Of a stretch of 64,000 bases of DNA, positions 34,864 to 43,878 are shown in pieces. The notes under the pieces are model-generated. The model did not search any database, had not been told where the DNA came from, and saw nothing but the letters and a program-made list of their open reading frames with translations. The stretch's first letter is position 1; each line of letters begins with the position of its first letter. The stretch is taken from assembly GCA_903822595.1 (NCBI GenBank), contig CAIJPS010000014.1:1-64000 (forward strand), in the 5' to 3' direction. This DNA is from an uncultured Chlorobiaceae bacterium (GTDB taxonomy: Bacteria > Bacteroidota > Chlorobiia > Chlorobiales > Chlorobiaceae). The translations under genes were made by a program, and so were the position numbers.

Positions 34864-36564
34864 ATGGTATCAAGGGCAGAGAGAGCTATGGATAGCAACA
34901 ACAGAGCCGACAGTTTTTTGCGTCTCATCCAGCGGTCGCAACGGGGTAAACTCAAGATTTATGTCGGGTACTGCGCTGGTGTGGGGAAAACCTGGCAGAT
35001 GCTGCAGGAAGCAAGGCGCCTTAAGGAGAGTGGCATCGACGTGGTTGTCGGCCTTGTAGAAACCCATAAAAGAAAAGAGACAGAAGCCCTCCTTTCCGGT
35101 CTCGACATCATGGCGCGTAAAATCCTGGTTTATCGCGGAATCGAAATTACAGAAATGGATATCGATGCGATTCTTCAGCGCCGTCCATTTGTTGTGCTTG
35201 TCGATGAACTTGCGCATACAAACATTCCCGGAAGCAGGAATTCCAAGCGTTATGAAGATGTTGAAGAAATTCTTGCTGCCGGTATTCATGTGATTTCGAC
35301 CATGAACATCCAGCATATCGAGAGCCTTTATGAAACAGTAGAACATGCAACTGGTGTGAAGGTCAAGGAAAGGGTGCCCGATCGTATGTTGTCGTTGGCC
35401 GATCAGCTTGTCAATGTCGATATTACCACCGATGATCTGCGGCAGCGTCTGAGAGAAGGAAAGGTCTATCTTCCCGGTCATTCGGGAGCTGCACTATCCA
35501 ACTTTTTCCAACCGGAAAACCTTGAGCAGCTTCGTGAACTTACTCTCAGGGAACTTGCGGCACAGCTTGATTCGAGGCGTCGTAACCAGTTTCATGATGA
35601 ATCTGTTTCGAATCCCGACCAGCTTATGGTTTGTCTCAGTTCAAAAACCCGGAATTGTGAAGCAATCCTGCGCTACGCATCTCGTATAGCAGGACGACTG
35701 AACAGAAACTGGTATGCAGTCTATGTTCAAACCCTTTCCGACAATCCAGCCAATATCGATGCGAGGGTACAACGGTTACTCTCCAATACCCTTGCCCTTG
35801 CCCAGCAACTCGGAGCTACCGTATTTACCTACAAGGGAGATGATGTGGTGAAGACCATTCTGCAGTTTGCAAGGGAGTATCGTGTCGGACATATCATTAT
35901 CGGTAATTCAGGACGAAAACTTTTATTTTGGCAGCGCCTTATGGGTCGGCAAACCGTTGTTGAGCAATTAATCAGTGAATGCCGGGGCATCAGCGTGATT
36001 GTCCTTGATACAAGAGAAGAGGATGCTGTGAAAGAACCAAAAACGCCTGCGCAACTTTTTTCCGGTATTAAGGAGACTTTTTCGACATCAAAGCAGTTGC
36101 AGAATGAATGGAAGGAACCGATTCGGAATGCAAGGGTCCTTTTATGGGAGCGTGTTCTGGAAAAGGAGGATGCTTTTCGTGAGCTTCTTCACGAATGTTG
36201 CTTGGCAAATCCTGGAATTGATGAGGCAAGCGCATTCCAGAGTCTCCTTGAACGGGAAAAACAGGGGGGTACATTTGTCGGGGATGAAATTGCTATTCCT
36301 CATGCAAGACTCCATAATCTGAACAAACCGGTTGTTGCTATTGGTGTCAACAAAATTGGTATTTATGATCGGGAATCAAGCAAAACCGCCAGGATAATCT
36401 TCCTGATGCTCTCTCCACTGTCAGATCCGAACAGTCATATCAGGCTTCTTGGAGCTATCAGTAAAATGGCTGCTGACAGCCAGTGGCGCAGTATGATGCT
36501 TCGAGCCGGGAACACAAAAGAGATTCTCCGGATTATAAGGAGCCGCTTGATTTTGTCTCGTTGA
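34864..36564 (+). CDS. KdpD-type sensor without kinase, fused to USP and PTS EIIA domains
   Basis: 566 residues. Residues ~20-235 are the cytoplasmic KdpD domain: Walker A GYCAGVGKTWQML, then GIDVVVGLVETHKRKETEALL, Walker B FVVLVDELAHTN and HVISTMNIQHIESL. Residues ~250-385 form a universal-stress-type domain (HIIIGNSGRKLLF). Residues ~420-560 are a type-2 PTS EIIA (PtsN-like) domain with its phospho-His in VGDEIAIPHARLHN (His480) and the tail HIRLLGAISKM. The four membrane helices, GAF, HisKA and HATPase of full KdpD are absent. It is therefore a K+/PTS signal integrator, not a kinase. ATG at 34888 is an alternative start. Confidence 0.88.
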   Translation: MVSRAERAMDSNNRADSFLRLIQRSQRGKLKIYVGYCAGVGKTWQMLQEARRLKESGIDVVVGLVETHKRKETEALLSGLDIMARKILVYRGIEITEMDIDAILQRRPFVVLVDELAHTNIPGSRNSKRYEDVEEILAAGIHVISTMNIQHIESLYETVEHATGVKVKERVPDRMLSLADQLVNVDITTDDLRQRLREGKVYLPGHSGAALSNFFQPENLEQLRELTLRELAAQLDSRRRNQFHDESVSNPDQLMVCLSSKTRNCEAILRYASRIAGRLNRNWYAVYVQTLSDNPANIDARVQRLLSNTLALAQQLGATVFTYKGDDVVKTILQFAREYRVGHIIIGNSGRKLLFWQRLMGRQTVVEQLISECRGISVIVLDTREEDAVKEPKTPAQLFSGIKETFSTSKQLQNEWKEPIRNARVLLWERVLEKEDAFRELLHECCLANPGIDEASAFQSLLEREKQGGTFVGDEIAIPHARLHNLNKPVVAIGVNKIGIYDRESSKTARIIFLMLSPLSDPNSHIRLLGAISKMAADSQWRSMMLRAGNTKEILRIIRSRLILSR

Positions 36565-36740
36565 AATTTTTTTTTGTTTTGTCTCGGCACTGACCTGGCG
36601 ATTTGTCTTTGATAGCGGATAAATTTCATGAGACTTTGTGGTAACAGAAAATATTTCGGCTTGCATTGTATTGCTTGTACAATTTTTTATATTTTGAGCT
36701 ACGAGTTGTTTGATGAATTATTGAATTTCTGTGCTGACCC
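36565..36740. other. Upstream region of the leu leader
   Basis: Short gene-free stretch; a promoter for the leader-leuA transcript must lie here but I could not single one out. Confidence 0.4.
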
Positions 36741-36827
36741 ATGCGTGTAACGAGCCTGAATAACCTTCTGTCTGTATTGGCCCTGCTGCTTCTTAGCATA
36801 GTGGCCCAGGAGGGAGGTGTCTTTTAG
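36741..36827 (+). CDS. leuL: Leucine-rich leader peptide of leuA
   Basis: A 28-codon frame, eight of them Leu, with four consecutive Leu codons (CTG CTG CTT CTT, codons 15-18) and further Leu at 6, 9, 10 and 13. It starts MRVTSLNNLLSV and ends AQEGGVF. It lies 180 bases before leuA and 30 bases before a terminator hairpin. The end of the frame contains GGAGGTG (36813-36819), which can pair with CACCTTC (36866-36872) in the terminator's left arm. Ribosome stalling at the Leu codons would leave that pairing free and block termination. No strong ribosome site is visible. Confidence 0.75.
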   Translation: MRVTSLNNLLSVLALLLLSIVAQEGGVF

Positions 36828-36857
36828 TTCGTTTTTCAGCCAAAGTGAACATTGTTA

Positions 36858-36892
36858 AAGCCGCCACCTTCGCAGGGTAGGTGGCTTTTTTC
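36858..36892 (+). terminator. Attenuator terminator upstream of leuA
   Basis: AAAGCCGCCACC, loop TTCGCAG, then GGT-A-GGTGGCTTT (one bulged A) followed by T residues: a 12-bp stem with T-run, 30 bases before the leuA start. With the leader peptide it forms the expected Leu-responsive attenuator. Confidence 0.8.
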
Positions 36893-36922
36893 GTTTAAAG
36901 GATACAAAAAGAAAAAGGTGTC

Positions 36923-38605
36923 ATGAAAAAAATGAAGTATCAAAAATACGCAGCGTACCCTTCAGTTACTATTTCAGCAAGGAGTTGGCCTGACAAGAGC
37001 ATTACGAAAGCACCGATATGGTGCAGTGTCGATCTTCGTGACGGTAACCAGGCGCTTCCGGTACCAATGAGCGTGGAAGAAAAAGTCTCCATGTTTCAGC
37101 TTCTTGTTTCCATTGGTTTCAAGGAGATCGAGGTGGGCTTTCCTTCAGCTTCAGCTACGGAGTTTGCGTTTGTTCGGCGGCTGATAGAAGAACATCTTAT
37201 TCCTGATGATGTTACGATTCAGGTGCTGACCCAGGCGCGGGAGCACCTTATTCGCAAGACGTTTGATGCCATAGACGGAGCGAAACATGCGATAGTTCAC
37301 CTTTATAATTCGACGTCGACTCTGCAGCGGAATGTGGTCTTTCGTAAAAACCGGGAGGAGATCAAGGCTATTGCTGTTGAGGGAACAGCGCTTGTCCGAC
37401 GCCTGAAGGATGAGTGTCGTAATGCGGGTATCCGTTTCGAGTACAGCCCTGAAAGCTTTACTGGTACGGAGCTCGATTATGCGCTGGATGTCTGTCATGC
37501 GGTTTTGGATACCTGGGGAGCCACGGCGGATGAAAAAATCATTCTGAACCTGCCTTCAACGGTTGAAATGTCGTCACCGAATATGTACGCCGACCGGATC
37601 GAGTGGTTCTGCCACAACATCAAGGCGAGGGATGCCGTCCTGATCAGCGTTCATGCCCATAATGACCGCGGAACTGCCGTTGCTACTGCTGAATTGGCTT
37701 TGATGGCCGGTGCCGACCGTGTTGAGGGGGCCTTGTTTGGCAATGGTGAGCGGTGTGGTAATATGGATATCGTGACTATGGCGCTGAACCTCTTTACTCA
37801 GGGTATTGATCCTGAACTTGATTTTTCTGATCTTCCCCGCATACGCGAGGTCTATCGCCGTTGTACCCGCATGGATATTCATTCCCGTCATCCTTATGCA
37901 GGGGAGCTGGTTTATACGGCTTTTTCCGGTTCGCACCAGGATGCAATCAGCAAGGGGATGAAAGCGCAGCCACTTTCGCCGGGTGGCTTGTGGGCGGTTC
38001 CCTATCTGCCGATTGACCCACGGGATGTTGGTTGCAACTATGAGGCTATTGTGCGTATCAACAGTCAGTCTGGCAAGGGTGGTGTGGCCTATGTGCTTGA
38101 TCAGGAGTATGGCCTCCAGATACCGAAATGGATGCAGCCTGATTTTGCTGAATCGGTACAGGCTGTTGCGGATACCACTGGTGTGGAGTTGTCGGTGGAG
38201 CAGATCAATGAGCTGTTTCATGCAGAATATGTGAAACTGCGCGAGCCGGTTACCCTCAAGAAGTGCCATATCAGTTGGGATGACGAGGAGCCGCGGCGTC
38301 AAGATGAAGAGGATACCACCATAAACTGCGTTGTGCAGACCAGAGAGCGGGAGTTCAGCTTTGAGGCACAGGGAAACGGCCCTCTTGATGCATTTGTGAA
38401 GGGATTTATCAGGGAGAGTGGTCTTGATTTCAGTGTTGACGAGTATGCCGAACATGCTATCGGGCGCAGTGCCGGAGCTCTTGCCATAGCTTATATCAAA
38501 ATTGGCTGTGCCGATGGACGGGTTTCTTTTGGAGCCGGTATCGATTCGAATATTAGTCTTGCCTCAATCAAGGCAACGGTCAGTGCGCTGAACAGACTGC
38601 CGTAA
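36923..38605 (+). CDS. leuA: 2-isopropylmalate synthase
   Basis: First committed step of leucine synthesis: acetyl-CoA plus 2-oxoisovalerate. 560 residues, the longer LeuA type. Catalytic-domain motifs: WCSVDLRDGNQAL (metal Asp and catalytic Arg), HAHNDRGTAVA and GNGERCGN (metal His residues and loop). The C-terminal ~130 residues (from about 430) form the leucine-binding regulatory domain. Preceded by an attenuator and followed by a terminator, so it is a single-gene transcript here. The ATG is chosen at AAGAAAAAGGTGTC ATG. Confidence 0.95.
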   Translation: MKKMKYQKYAAYPSVTISARSWPDKSITKAPIWCSVDLRDGNQALPVPMSVEEKVSMFQLLVSIGFKEIEVGFPSASATEFAFVRRLIEEHLIPDDVTIQVLTQAREHLIRKTFDAIDGAKHAIVHLYNSTSTLQRNVVFRKNREEIKAIAVEGTALVRRLKDECRNAGIRFEYSPESFTGTELDYALDVCHAVLDTWGATADEKIILNLPSTVEMSSPNMYADRIEWFCHNIKARDAVLISVHAHNDRGTAVATAELALMAGADRVEGALFGNGERCGNMDIVTMALNLFTQGIDPELDFSDLPRIREVYRRCTRMDIHSRHPYAGELVYTAFSGSHQDAISKGMKAQPLSPGGLWAVPYLPIDPRDVGCNYEAIVRINSQSGKGGVAYVLDQEYGLQIPKWMQPDFAESVQAVADTTGVELSVEQINELFHAEYVKLREPVTLKKCHISWDDEEPRRQDEEDTTINCVVQTREREFSFEAQGNGPLDAFVKGFIRESGLDFSVDEYAEHAIGRSAGALAIAYIKIGCADGRVSFGAGIDSNISLASIKATVSALNRLP

Positions 38606-38616
38606 CTTTATGCATT

Positions 38617-38658
38617 CAAGCGGTAACACCTTTTTTTTGAGTTGTTACCGCTTGTTTT
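38617..38658 (+). terminator. Terminator of leuA
   Basis: Perfect 12-bp stem CAAGCGGTAACA / TGTTACCGCTTG around a 14-base T-rich loop, followed by TTTT, starting 12 bases after the leuA stop. Confidence 0.85.
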
Positions 38659-38752
38659 CCATCGTTGGAACGGCGCAAACCTTTTTGAATCTTTTAAAAG
38701 AGAGGCTCACCATCGCTATTGTTGCCGGCTATTCTTTTCTCGTGATGGATTG

Positions 38753-38923
38753 TCAGGCTTTTGCCTGTCGCTGTTCCTGAAGTATCATAAAGATTGCAAA
38801 AGCAGCACCGGGTAACCATCCGAGCAGTGTCAGAAGCCCGGTCAGCATCACCGTTCCGGCCTCTTTGTTCGTAACTGATGCGGGAGGAAGAATAACAGCA
38901 AGAATCCATCTGCGAATATCCAT
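38753..38923 (-). CDS. YqaE/Pmp3-family small membrane protein
   Basis: 56 residues: MDIRRWILAVILPPASV and then LTLLGWLPGAAFAIFMIL, two hydrophobic helices separated by a short loop, the UPF0057 (Pmp3) layout. The family is tied to membrane stress and salt tolerance in other organisms. A longer out-of-frame open frame overlaps it and is a shadow. Single gene, divergent from its left neighbour's terminator. Confidence 0.85.
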   Translation of the reverse strand: MDIRRWILAVILPPASVTNKEAGTVMLTGLLTLLGWLPGAAFAIFMILQEQRQAKA

Positions 38924-39110
38924 TGTCGTGCTCCATTTTTTTTATGAAATATTCTGAATTTAATACTTAAACTGACAACAAGCAATGCAAAAACTGCATC
39001 TGGAAGTTCTGTTTGTATCGTTTTGCGATGGTATTTCTTGTATTTTAATTCTAAAATTGTAAATTGAAATCCCTTCAGAAATAATCCTGAGTAAAAAGTG
39101 TGCTCTTGAT

Positions 39111-39443
39111 TTGTTGAACATAAATAGAAAAAACTTGCTTAATAAAGTTCATCCCGACGTGGTTTTGGATGATGTTGATGAGGTCATTGACGAGCCGAAT
39201 TTTAATAACCACAATACCTCTCCAGATCCACCCAGTCCGTATGCCGACCTTGAAAAAAAGTATCGCAAGAATCGGTTTAACAAAAACAGAAGCAAAACTC
39301 CTTCCGATCTTTTCGGCGTAAACGGTGCTGGTAAGCATCCTGTTTCGAAAAGTGCGGACGGAAACAGACTGCAGAAAAGAAAACCGAAAAAGAAGGCTTT
39401 TTCAAAGGTCTCCCGAGTTACTTCCGGCAAACGCAACCCTTAG
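39111..39443 (+). CDS. Uncertain charged hypothetical protein
   Basis: A 110-codon frame beginning with TTG, no ribosome site. The N-terminal half is acidic (VHPDVVLDDVDEVIDE) and the C-terminal half strongly basic (LQKRKPKKKAFSKVSR). Such a bipolar composition could be a real small protein, but overlapping open frames exist on the other strand and I recognise no family. The rest of 38924-39599 holds nothing else I can support. Confidence 0.3.
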   Translation: MLNINRKNLLNKVHPDVVLDDVDEVIDEPNFNNHNTSPDPPSPYADLEKKYRKNRFNKNRSKTPSDLFGVNGAGKHPVSKSADGNRLQKRKPKKKAFSKVSRVTSGKRNP

Positions 39444-39599
39444 AGTTTCAGGTAGTGCGCTGTTTTCGAAATTTTTTGCCGGCAAGGTAACGTTGCTGGT
39501 GGTGTTGAGGTTTTGCGTTTTTTTTGAACAACAGTGATTGCTCAAAGACGGTATTGTTGTGCAATACGGTTGTGTGATGGCGGTAAAACCGGACTCTTT

Positions 39600-40430
39600 A
39601 TGGCGTTTGAAATACAGGCCCATCGCGGAGGAAGGACGCAGTTTCCTGAAAATTCCCTGCAGGCCTTCTGTCATGCGGTTGCTCTTGGTATCAGGGTTCT
39701 GGAGCTTGATGTTGTGGTCTCGAAAGATCATCAGATTGTTGTTTCTCATGATCCCTGGCTTTCCGCACCTCTTTGTTCTGACCCTCACGGTCACCCTCTG
39801 AGCACGGAAGATCGATTCCGTTATATTTTGTACGATATGGTGTATGCCGATATTGCCACATTTGATTGCGGTTTGCCCCATACATCTTTTCCCGGACAGG
39901 TGCGTGTTGCCACCATCAAGCCTCTTCTTTCAACGGTATTCAGGGAGTTAGAGGGATATATGGTATCAATGGGCATGAAGGGCAGTGTTACCTATAATCT
40001 TGAAATAAAGTCGTGGCCTGACAAGACGGGGATTTTTCATCCACCGCCAGCGCGATATGCGGCGCTTGTTCTTCAGCTTGTTGAAGCTGCGGGGTTATCG
40101 TTACGTGTCAGGATACAGTCTTTTGATTATTTGCTGCTTCGAGAGGCGTGGAGGCTGAACCCGTTGCTTTGCTACGGCTTTTTGATTGACGAAGCGAAAG
40201 ATATGGATCGGATTTTGTGTGAACTCGACTTTCTTCCTCGCTATGTCAATCCCCATTTTTCTCTTGTTGACCGAGAGATGAGGGACGCTCTTCATGAGCA
40301 GGGCATCGGGATGATACCCTGGACGGTGAACAGGACGGAAGAGATGCTGGCCATGGAACAAATTGGTGCAGAAGGCATTATCACCGATTATCCGGAACGT
40401 GCCATTGCTCTTTTTGGTGTGCCTGAGTAA
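39600..40430 (+). CDS. Glycerophosphodiester phosphodiesterase
   Basis: 276 residues from MAFEIQAHRGG; the frame is open for 22 codons upstream but the family motif begins right after this ATG. GDPD signature: AHRGGRTQFPENSLQAF, ELDVVVSKDHQIVVSHD and YNLEIKSWP give the catalytic His pair and the metal-binding Glu/Asp residues; WTVN and GIITDYPE close the barrel. Releases glycerol-3-phosphate from deacylated phospholipids. No signal peptide, so it acts in the cytoplasm. Confidence 0.88.
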   Translation: MAFEIQAHRGGRTQFPENSLQAFCHAVALGIRVLELDVVVSKDHQIVVSHDPWLSAPLCSDPHGHPLSTEDRFRYILYDMVYADIATFDCGLPHTSFPGQVRVATIKPLLSTVFRELEGYMVSMGMKGSVTYNLEIKSWPDKTGIFHPPPARYAALVLQLVEAAGLSLRVRIQSFDYLLLREAWRLNPLLCYGFLIDEAKDMDRILCELDFLPRYVNPHFSLVDREMRDALHEQGIGMIPWTVNRTEEMLAMEQIGAEGIITDYPERAIALFGVPE

Positions 40431-40455
40431 TATTGTTGTGGTTTTTTTTCCTGTT

Positions 40456-41808
40456 TCAGCGTGAAGTACCAGCTTTTTTCAAAGCACGGAGCAGAGCATC
40501 AACCTTTGCCCCAATCCACTCAGGGATTCGATTCTCTTTTGTTCCGGCGGGGCTGTACAGGATTCCGTCGAGCGAGTCAAGCACAGCCGGGAGTTCTGAC
40601 CGGGTTTCATCAGGAATTTTGATCTCCTGCAGCGCATCTTTCAACTCTATTCTTGTCATACTTCCTGGGCTCTTTATCCCAGCCTCTTCCAGTAAGGCAA
40701 AAAGCTGCTGTTTCATGTTTTTTGCAGATTTTCCGCTCTCGGGAGGAGGTTCGGTCGAGCCCTCAGGCACTGTTTTTATTGTCTCCGTAACGCGTTTTTT
40801 TCTGACGCGTACTATCGTCGCAATACTTATGAGCAGCAGTAGTGTGATGGCGATAGTTGTAATGATCAGGTGGAGGCTCGTTACCTTTTTTTCTAAGGAT
40901 GTATCGAGAGGCTCTGCTTCGCCCCCTTTTGCTTTGTGTGCTGCAGGAGCAACTGTTATGGTTAAGGGTTTCGAATGGAGAGTGCTGAATTGTTTTGTTT
41001 CTGGGTTGAAAACAACGAGAGCTACTGCCGGGATCTGAAAATCACCCTCTGATTGAGGCCAGGCCAGCACTGTTGCTGTTACGGAACCGGATGTCGGCTC
41101 TGACTCTTTTGTCAGGGTTGTTGTTTTTTCTGGAGGGTTACAGCGGAAGTTTTCGGGGAGTTGAAGGTTGGGAAGTTCAAGTGTAAGCAGGCTTCCTGTT
41201 CCTGTTAGTATGAGTTTCAGTGATAATTGTTCTCCGATGTTGATGTTTTGTTTATCGGCCATGAGGGTGAGCGAAAAGCTGCCCACGGCACCGGAGAGTT
41301 TTTCTGGAATCGGTTCAGGAAGGGAACGGGCAGATATGGTAATGGCGGGTGCAGTGATGCGTAAACTGCTTTCAGGAAGCTCGTTACTATTTATTGCAAC
41401 CTGTTCCTGTGGCACAGTGCAGAGCGTGCTGTATCCTGAAATAGTGATTCTGCCACTCTGGATGGGTACCAGCCTGAACTGTTTGACAACGGCGCTTCTG
41501 AAGTGTTCTCCATGAACCGTTGATGGCATGCTTTTGATAAAGCGATCAGATCCGGTCTCCTTTGCCCATAAACCTTGAAACAAAGGTGCCTTTTCATAGG
41601 ATATTTTGGGTGCGACATCCCTGAAATAGAGTCTGTAGGTCAAGAGCACCTCCTCTCCTACGAATGGATGATTGTTGTTTATTGAGGAGGTGAGAAACGG
41701 TTTATTTCCTTGAATCACTGAAGCTTTGGCAATTGCCGGAGCGCAAAGTGCAACAATGATGAGCATGAAAAAAGTGCGGTACCGGTAATGAGCAAAGCCT
41801 TTAGTCAT
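40456..41808 (-). CDS. batD: BatD-family membrane protein
   Basis: 450 residues: signal peptide (about 13-30), BatD ectodomain (NNNHPFVGEEVLLTYRLYFRD, FRLVPIQSGRITISGY, MADKQNINIGEQLSLKLIL), one membrane helix (about 318-338) and a cytoplasmic tail with a helical domain. BatD occurs with BatA/B/C/E and MoxR ATPases in Bacteroidota and spirochaetes, where it is linked to oxygen or stress tolerance. Here it is away from the moxR operon (51023) and close to proC. Confidence 0.75.
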   Translation of the reverse strand: MTKGFAHYRYRTFFMLIIVALCAPAIAKASVIQGNKPFLTSSINNNHPFVGEEVLLTYRLYFRDVAPKISYEKAPLFQGLWAKETGSDRFIKSMPSTVHGEHFRSAVVKQFRLVPIQSGRITISGYSTLCTVPQEQVAINSNELPESSLRITAPAITISARSLPEPIPEKLSGAVGSFSLTLMADKQNINIGEQLSLKLILTGTGSLLTLELPNLQLPENFRCNPPEKTTTLTKESEPTSGSVTATVLAWPQSEGDFQIPAVALVVFNPETKQFSTLHSKPLTITVAPAAHKAKGGEAEPLDTSLEKKVTSLHLIITTIAITLLLLISIATIVRVRKKRVTETIKTVPEGSTEPPPESGKSAKNMKQQLFALLEEAGIKSPGSMTRIELKDALQEIKIPDETRSELPAVLDSLDGILYSPAGTKENRIPEWIGAKVDALLRALKKAGTSR

Positions 41809-41813
41809 ATCGG

Positions 41814-42614
41814 TTATTTCATGAGTTCCCTGGAGCGAGCTGCAGCCGCAGCAACGGTTTCTATCAGAATCTGCCGAATATTTTTTTCATCCATGACCTT
41901 CAGCCCGGCCTCTGTTGTTCCGCCCGGTGTCGTGACCTCGTGCTTAAGCTCTTCCGGGCTTTTCTTTCCGGAGAGCACCATTGTTGCCGCTCCGATCATG
42001 GTTTGTGCACCAAGAATCAGAGCTTCATCGCGTGAAAGTCCGCATTGCACCCCCCCCTCGGCCAGAGAGTCAAGGATATGAAACATATATGCCGGGCCAC
42101 TGCCTGAAAGCGCGGTAGCGGCATCCATTTGCAATTCATCAAGAAGAGTAACCTGCCCAATGGAACTGAAAAGTTCAGAGGCAAGGAGGACGTCTGCGTC
42201 TGCAGCCATTTTTCCCCGACAAAGAGCCGTCATTCCTTCTCCAACAAAGGCCGGGGTATTGGGCATTACCCTGATTACTCTCGTACTCTCTCTTGAGTTC
42301 TTCCTGATAAACTCCGAAGAAATTCCTGCAGCAACGCTGATAAGCAGGTGATTTGCTGTGAGTGAGGGTTTCAGCTCCCCGAGTACCTCCTCCATCTGGT
42401 AGGGTTTGACTGCAAGGATGATGACCTGCGCCCCCAAGGCAACCTCTTCAATCGAGAGACAGGGCTGAACAGGGTAATCGGCAGAAATGGATGCAAGGGC
42501 AATGGGTTCCTTGTCAAAGCCGACAAAAGTGGTGTGTTCTCTCTGGCTGAGTCCAGCAATAAGCGCTCTGGCAATTCTTCCTGTTCCGACAAAGCCAAGA
42601 TGAAGATGGTTCAT
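41814..42614 (-). CDS. proC: Pyrroline-5-carboxylate reductase
   Basis: 266 residues from MNHLHLGFVGTGRIARALI, which begins the Rossmann fold; the frame continues 84 codons upstream without family similarity. LSGSGPAYMFHI, EALILGAQTMIGAATM and VTTPGGTTEAGL are the ProC dimer and active-site motifs. Last step of proline synthesis. Starts 6 bases from the end of the batD gene on the same strand. Confidence 0.93.
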   Translation of the reverse strand: MNHLHLGFVGTGRIARALIAGLSQREHTTFVGFDKEPIALASISADYPVQPCLSIEEVALGAQVIILAVKPYQMEEVLGELKPSLTANHLLISVAAGISSEFIRKNSRESTRVIRVMPNTPAFVGEGMTALCRGKMAADADVLLASELFSSIGQVTLLDELQMDAATALSGSGPAYMFHILDSLAEGGVQCGLSRDEALILGAQTMIGAATMVLSGKKSPEELKHEVTTPGGTTEAGLKVMDEKNIRQILIETVAAAAARSRELMK

Positions 42615-42782
42615 TACAGACAAATTTTTGTGTATAAACGGACTATCCCCATATTTACACTTTTTTGGCCTATTTTCCATCCAGCGGGATCTCTTCTGCT
42701 TGTCGGTAGCTTCGTTGTTACTGATTGTTCTGAATGGGCAGGAAAGTGCGATGTGTTTCGTTTCGAATAGCCGGGGGGAAAC

Positions 42783-42808
42783 GGAAAAGGTGGGAGTTCC
42801 CCACCTTT
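42783..42808 (-). terminator. Terminator of the 42.8-kb cytochrome gene
   Basis: AAAGGTGGG, five-base loop, CCCACCTTT; on the minus strand followed by TTCCGTTTCC. Lies about 25 bases after the stop of the cytochrome at 42832. Confidence 0.7.
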
Positions 42809-42831
42809 CAACCGCTGTAACAATATAAATT

Positions 42832-43164
42832 TTATTTTCCCTGCTCAGCAATGTAAGCGACTGCATTGCCGATTTCAGCGGTGGTCAGCTTCGAATTTCC
42901 ACCTTTTGCCGGCATGGCTCCAACTTTTCCGGAAAATCCATTGTCGGCATGAGAGATCAGCACGTCAAGTCCCTGAGCGATACGGGGTGCCCAAGCAGCC
43001 TTGTCGCCCAGTTTCGGTGCACCAAGAAGTCCGGTTTTGTGGCATGCAGAACAACTGGCATCGAAAAGGGCCTTGCCTGCGGCGAGGTCATGTGCTGAAG
43101 CGACAGAAGAACAGATTGAACAGACGAAGAGAGCACAAATTGCGGTTGAAATAATACGAGACAT
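42832..43164 (-). CDS. Periplasmic c-type cytochrome, c555-like (copy A)
   Basis: 110 residues with signal peptide (cleavage near ASA-HD, residue 24), one heme site CSACHKTG and the Met ligand in KVGAMPAKGG, ending AYIAEQGK. Size and spacing fit the small soluble cytochromes c555 of green sulfur bacteria, which carry electrons to the reaction centre. It is closely similar along its whole length to the gene at 43360, including the signal peptide and upstream region, so the two arose by tandem duplication. Confidence 0.9.
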   Translation of the reverse strand: MSRIISTAICALFVCSICSSVASAHDLAAGKALFDASCSACHKTGLLGAPKLGDKAAWAPRIAQGLDVLISHADNGFSGKVGAMPAKGGNSKLTTAEIGNAVAYIAEQGK

Positions 43165-43215
43165 AGATTACTCCTTTTAATAGGTTTGGTATGATGGGGT
43201 GGAAGTTGATGTGCT

Positions 43216-43260
43216 AAAGGAAACACAATTGTTAATACGAATTAAATGTAATCAATCCAA
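43216..43260. repeat. Duplicated upstream region, copy A (with 43787-43838)
   Basis: AACACAATTGTTAATACGA and TTAATGTAAT-like blocks match 43787-43838 in the same order (AACACAATCCTCTTAATACA, TTAATGTAATGAATCC). The segment precedes each of the two related cytochrome genes by about 55-65 bases, so the duplication took the promoter region as well. Confidence 0.65.
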
Positions 43261-43359
43261 ATGGATCAAGAAAAAATTTGCCGTTATCACTATTCCATGG
43301 CAAAAGAGAGTGGGAGCCGATGTTTTCAGCCCCCGCTCGAAGAAAAGATGTGCGCGTCC

Positions 43360-43722
43360 TTATTTTGCGCTTTTGACAAGATAAGCAACTGCGTTGCCGA
43401 TTTCAGCAGTAGTCAGCTTGGCATTACCACCCTTTGCTGGCATTGTGCCTTTTTTGCCGGTGAATCCTTTGTCGGCATGGCTGACAAGTACCTCAACTCC
43501 CTGCTTGATGCGGGGTGCCCAATCCACTTTGTCGCCAAGTTTAGGCGCTCCCATAAGGCCTGTTTTGTGGCATGATGTACAACTGGCATCAAAAGTAGCT
43601 TTACCTGCAGCGGCGTTGTATGCTGGCGCTGGAGCCGGTTTGCCTTTAGCTGCGGATGCTTCGGTAGAACAAATTGAACAGACAAAGAGCGCACAAAGTG
43701 CGGTTGAAATAAAGCGAGACAT
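43360..43722 (-). CDS. Periplasmic c-type cytochrome, c555-like (copy B)
   Basis: 120 residues from MSRFISTALCALFVC; the frame runs 25 codons further without signal-peptide logic. One heme site CTSCHKTG, Met ligand in KKGTMPAKGG. It differs from copy A mainly by an Ala/Pro/Lys insertion after the signal peptide (AKGKPAPAPAYNAAAG) that makes the N-terminus basic and flexible. Likely an electron carrier with a different partner or docking mode from copy A. Confidence 0.9.
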   Translation of the reverse strand: MSRFISTALCALFVCSICSTEASAAKGKPAPAPAYNAAAGKATFDASCTSCHKTGLMGAPKLGDKVDWAPRIKQGVEVLVSHADKGFTGKKGTMPAKGGNAKLTTAEIGNAVAYLVKSAK

Positions 43723-43878
43723 AGGCGTTACTCCTCTTTTTGTGGGTTTGGTATGATGTGCTCTGGTATTTGTTGCTGAGTGTTGTAGAAAACACAATCC
43801 TCTTAATACAAATTTAATGTAATGAATCCAAATTTATCAGGCAATATCTACTCTGATTATGGGATTATGGTTTTAGGG

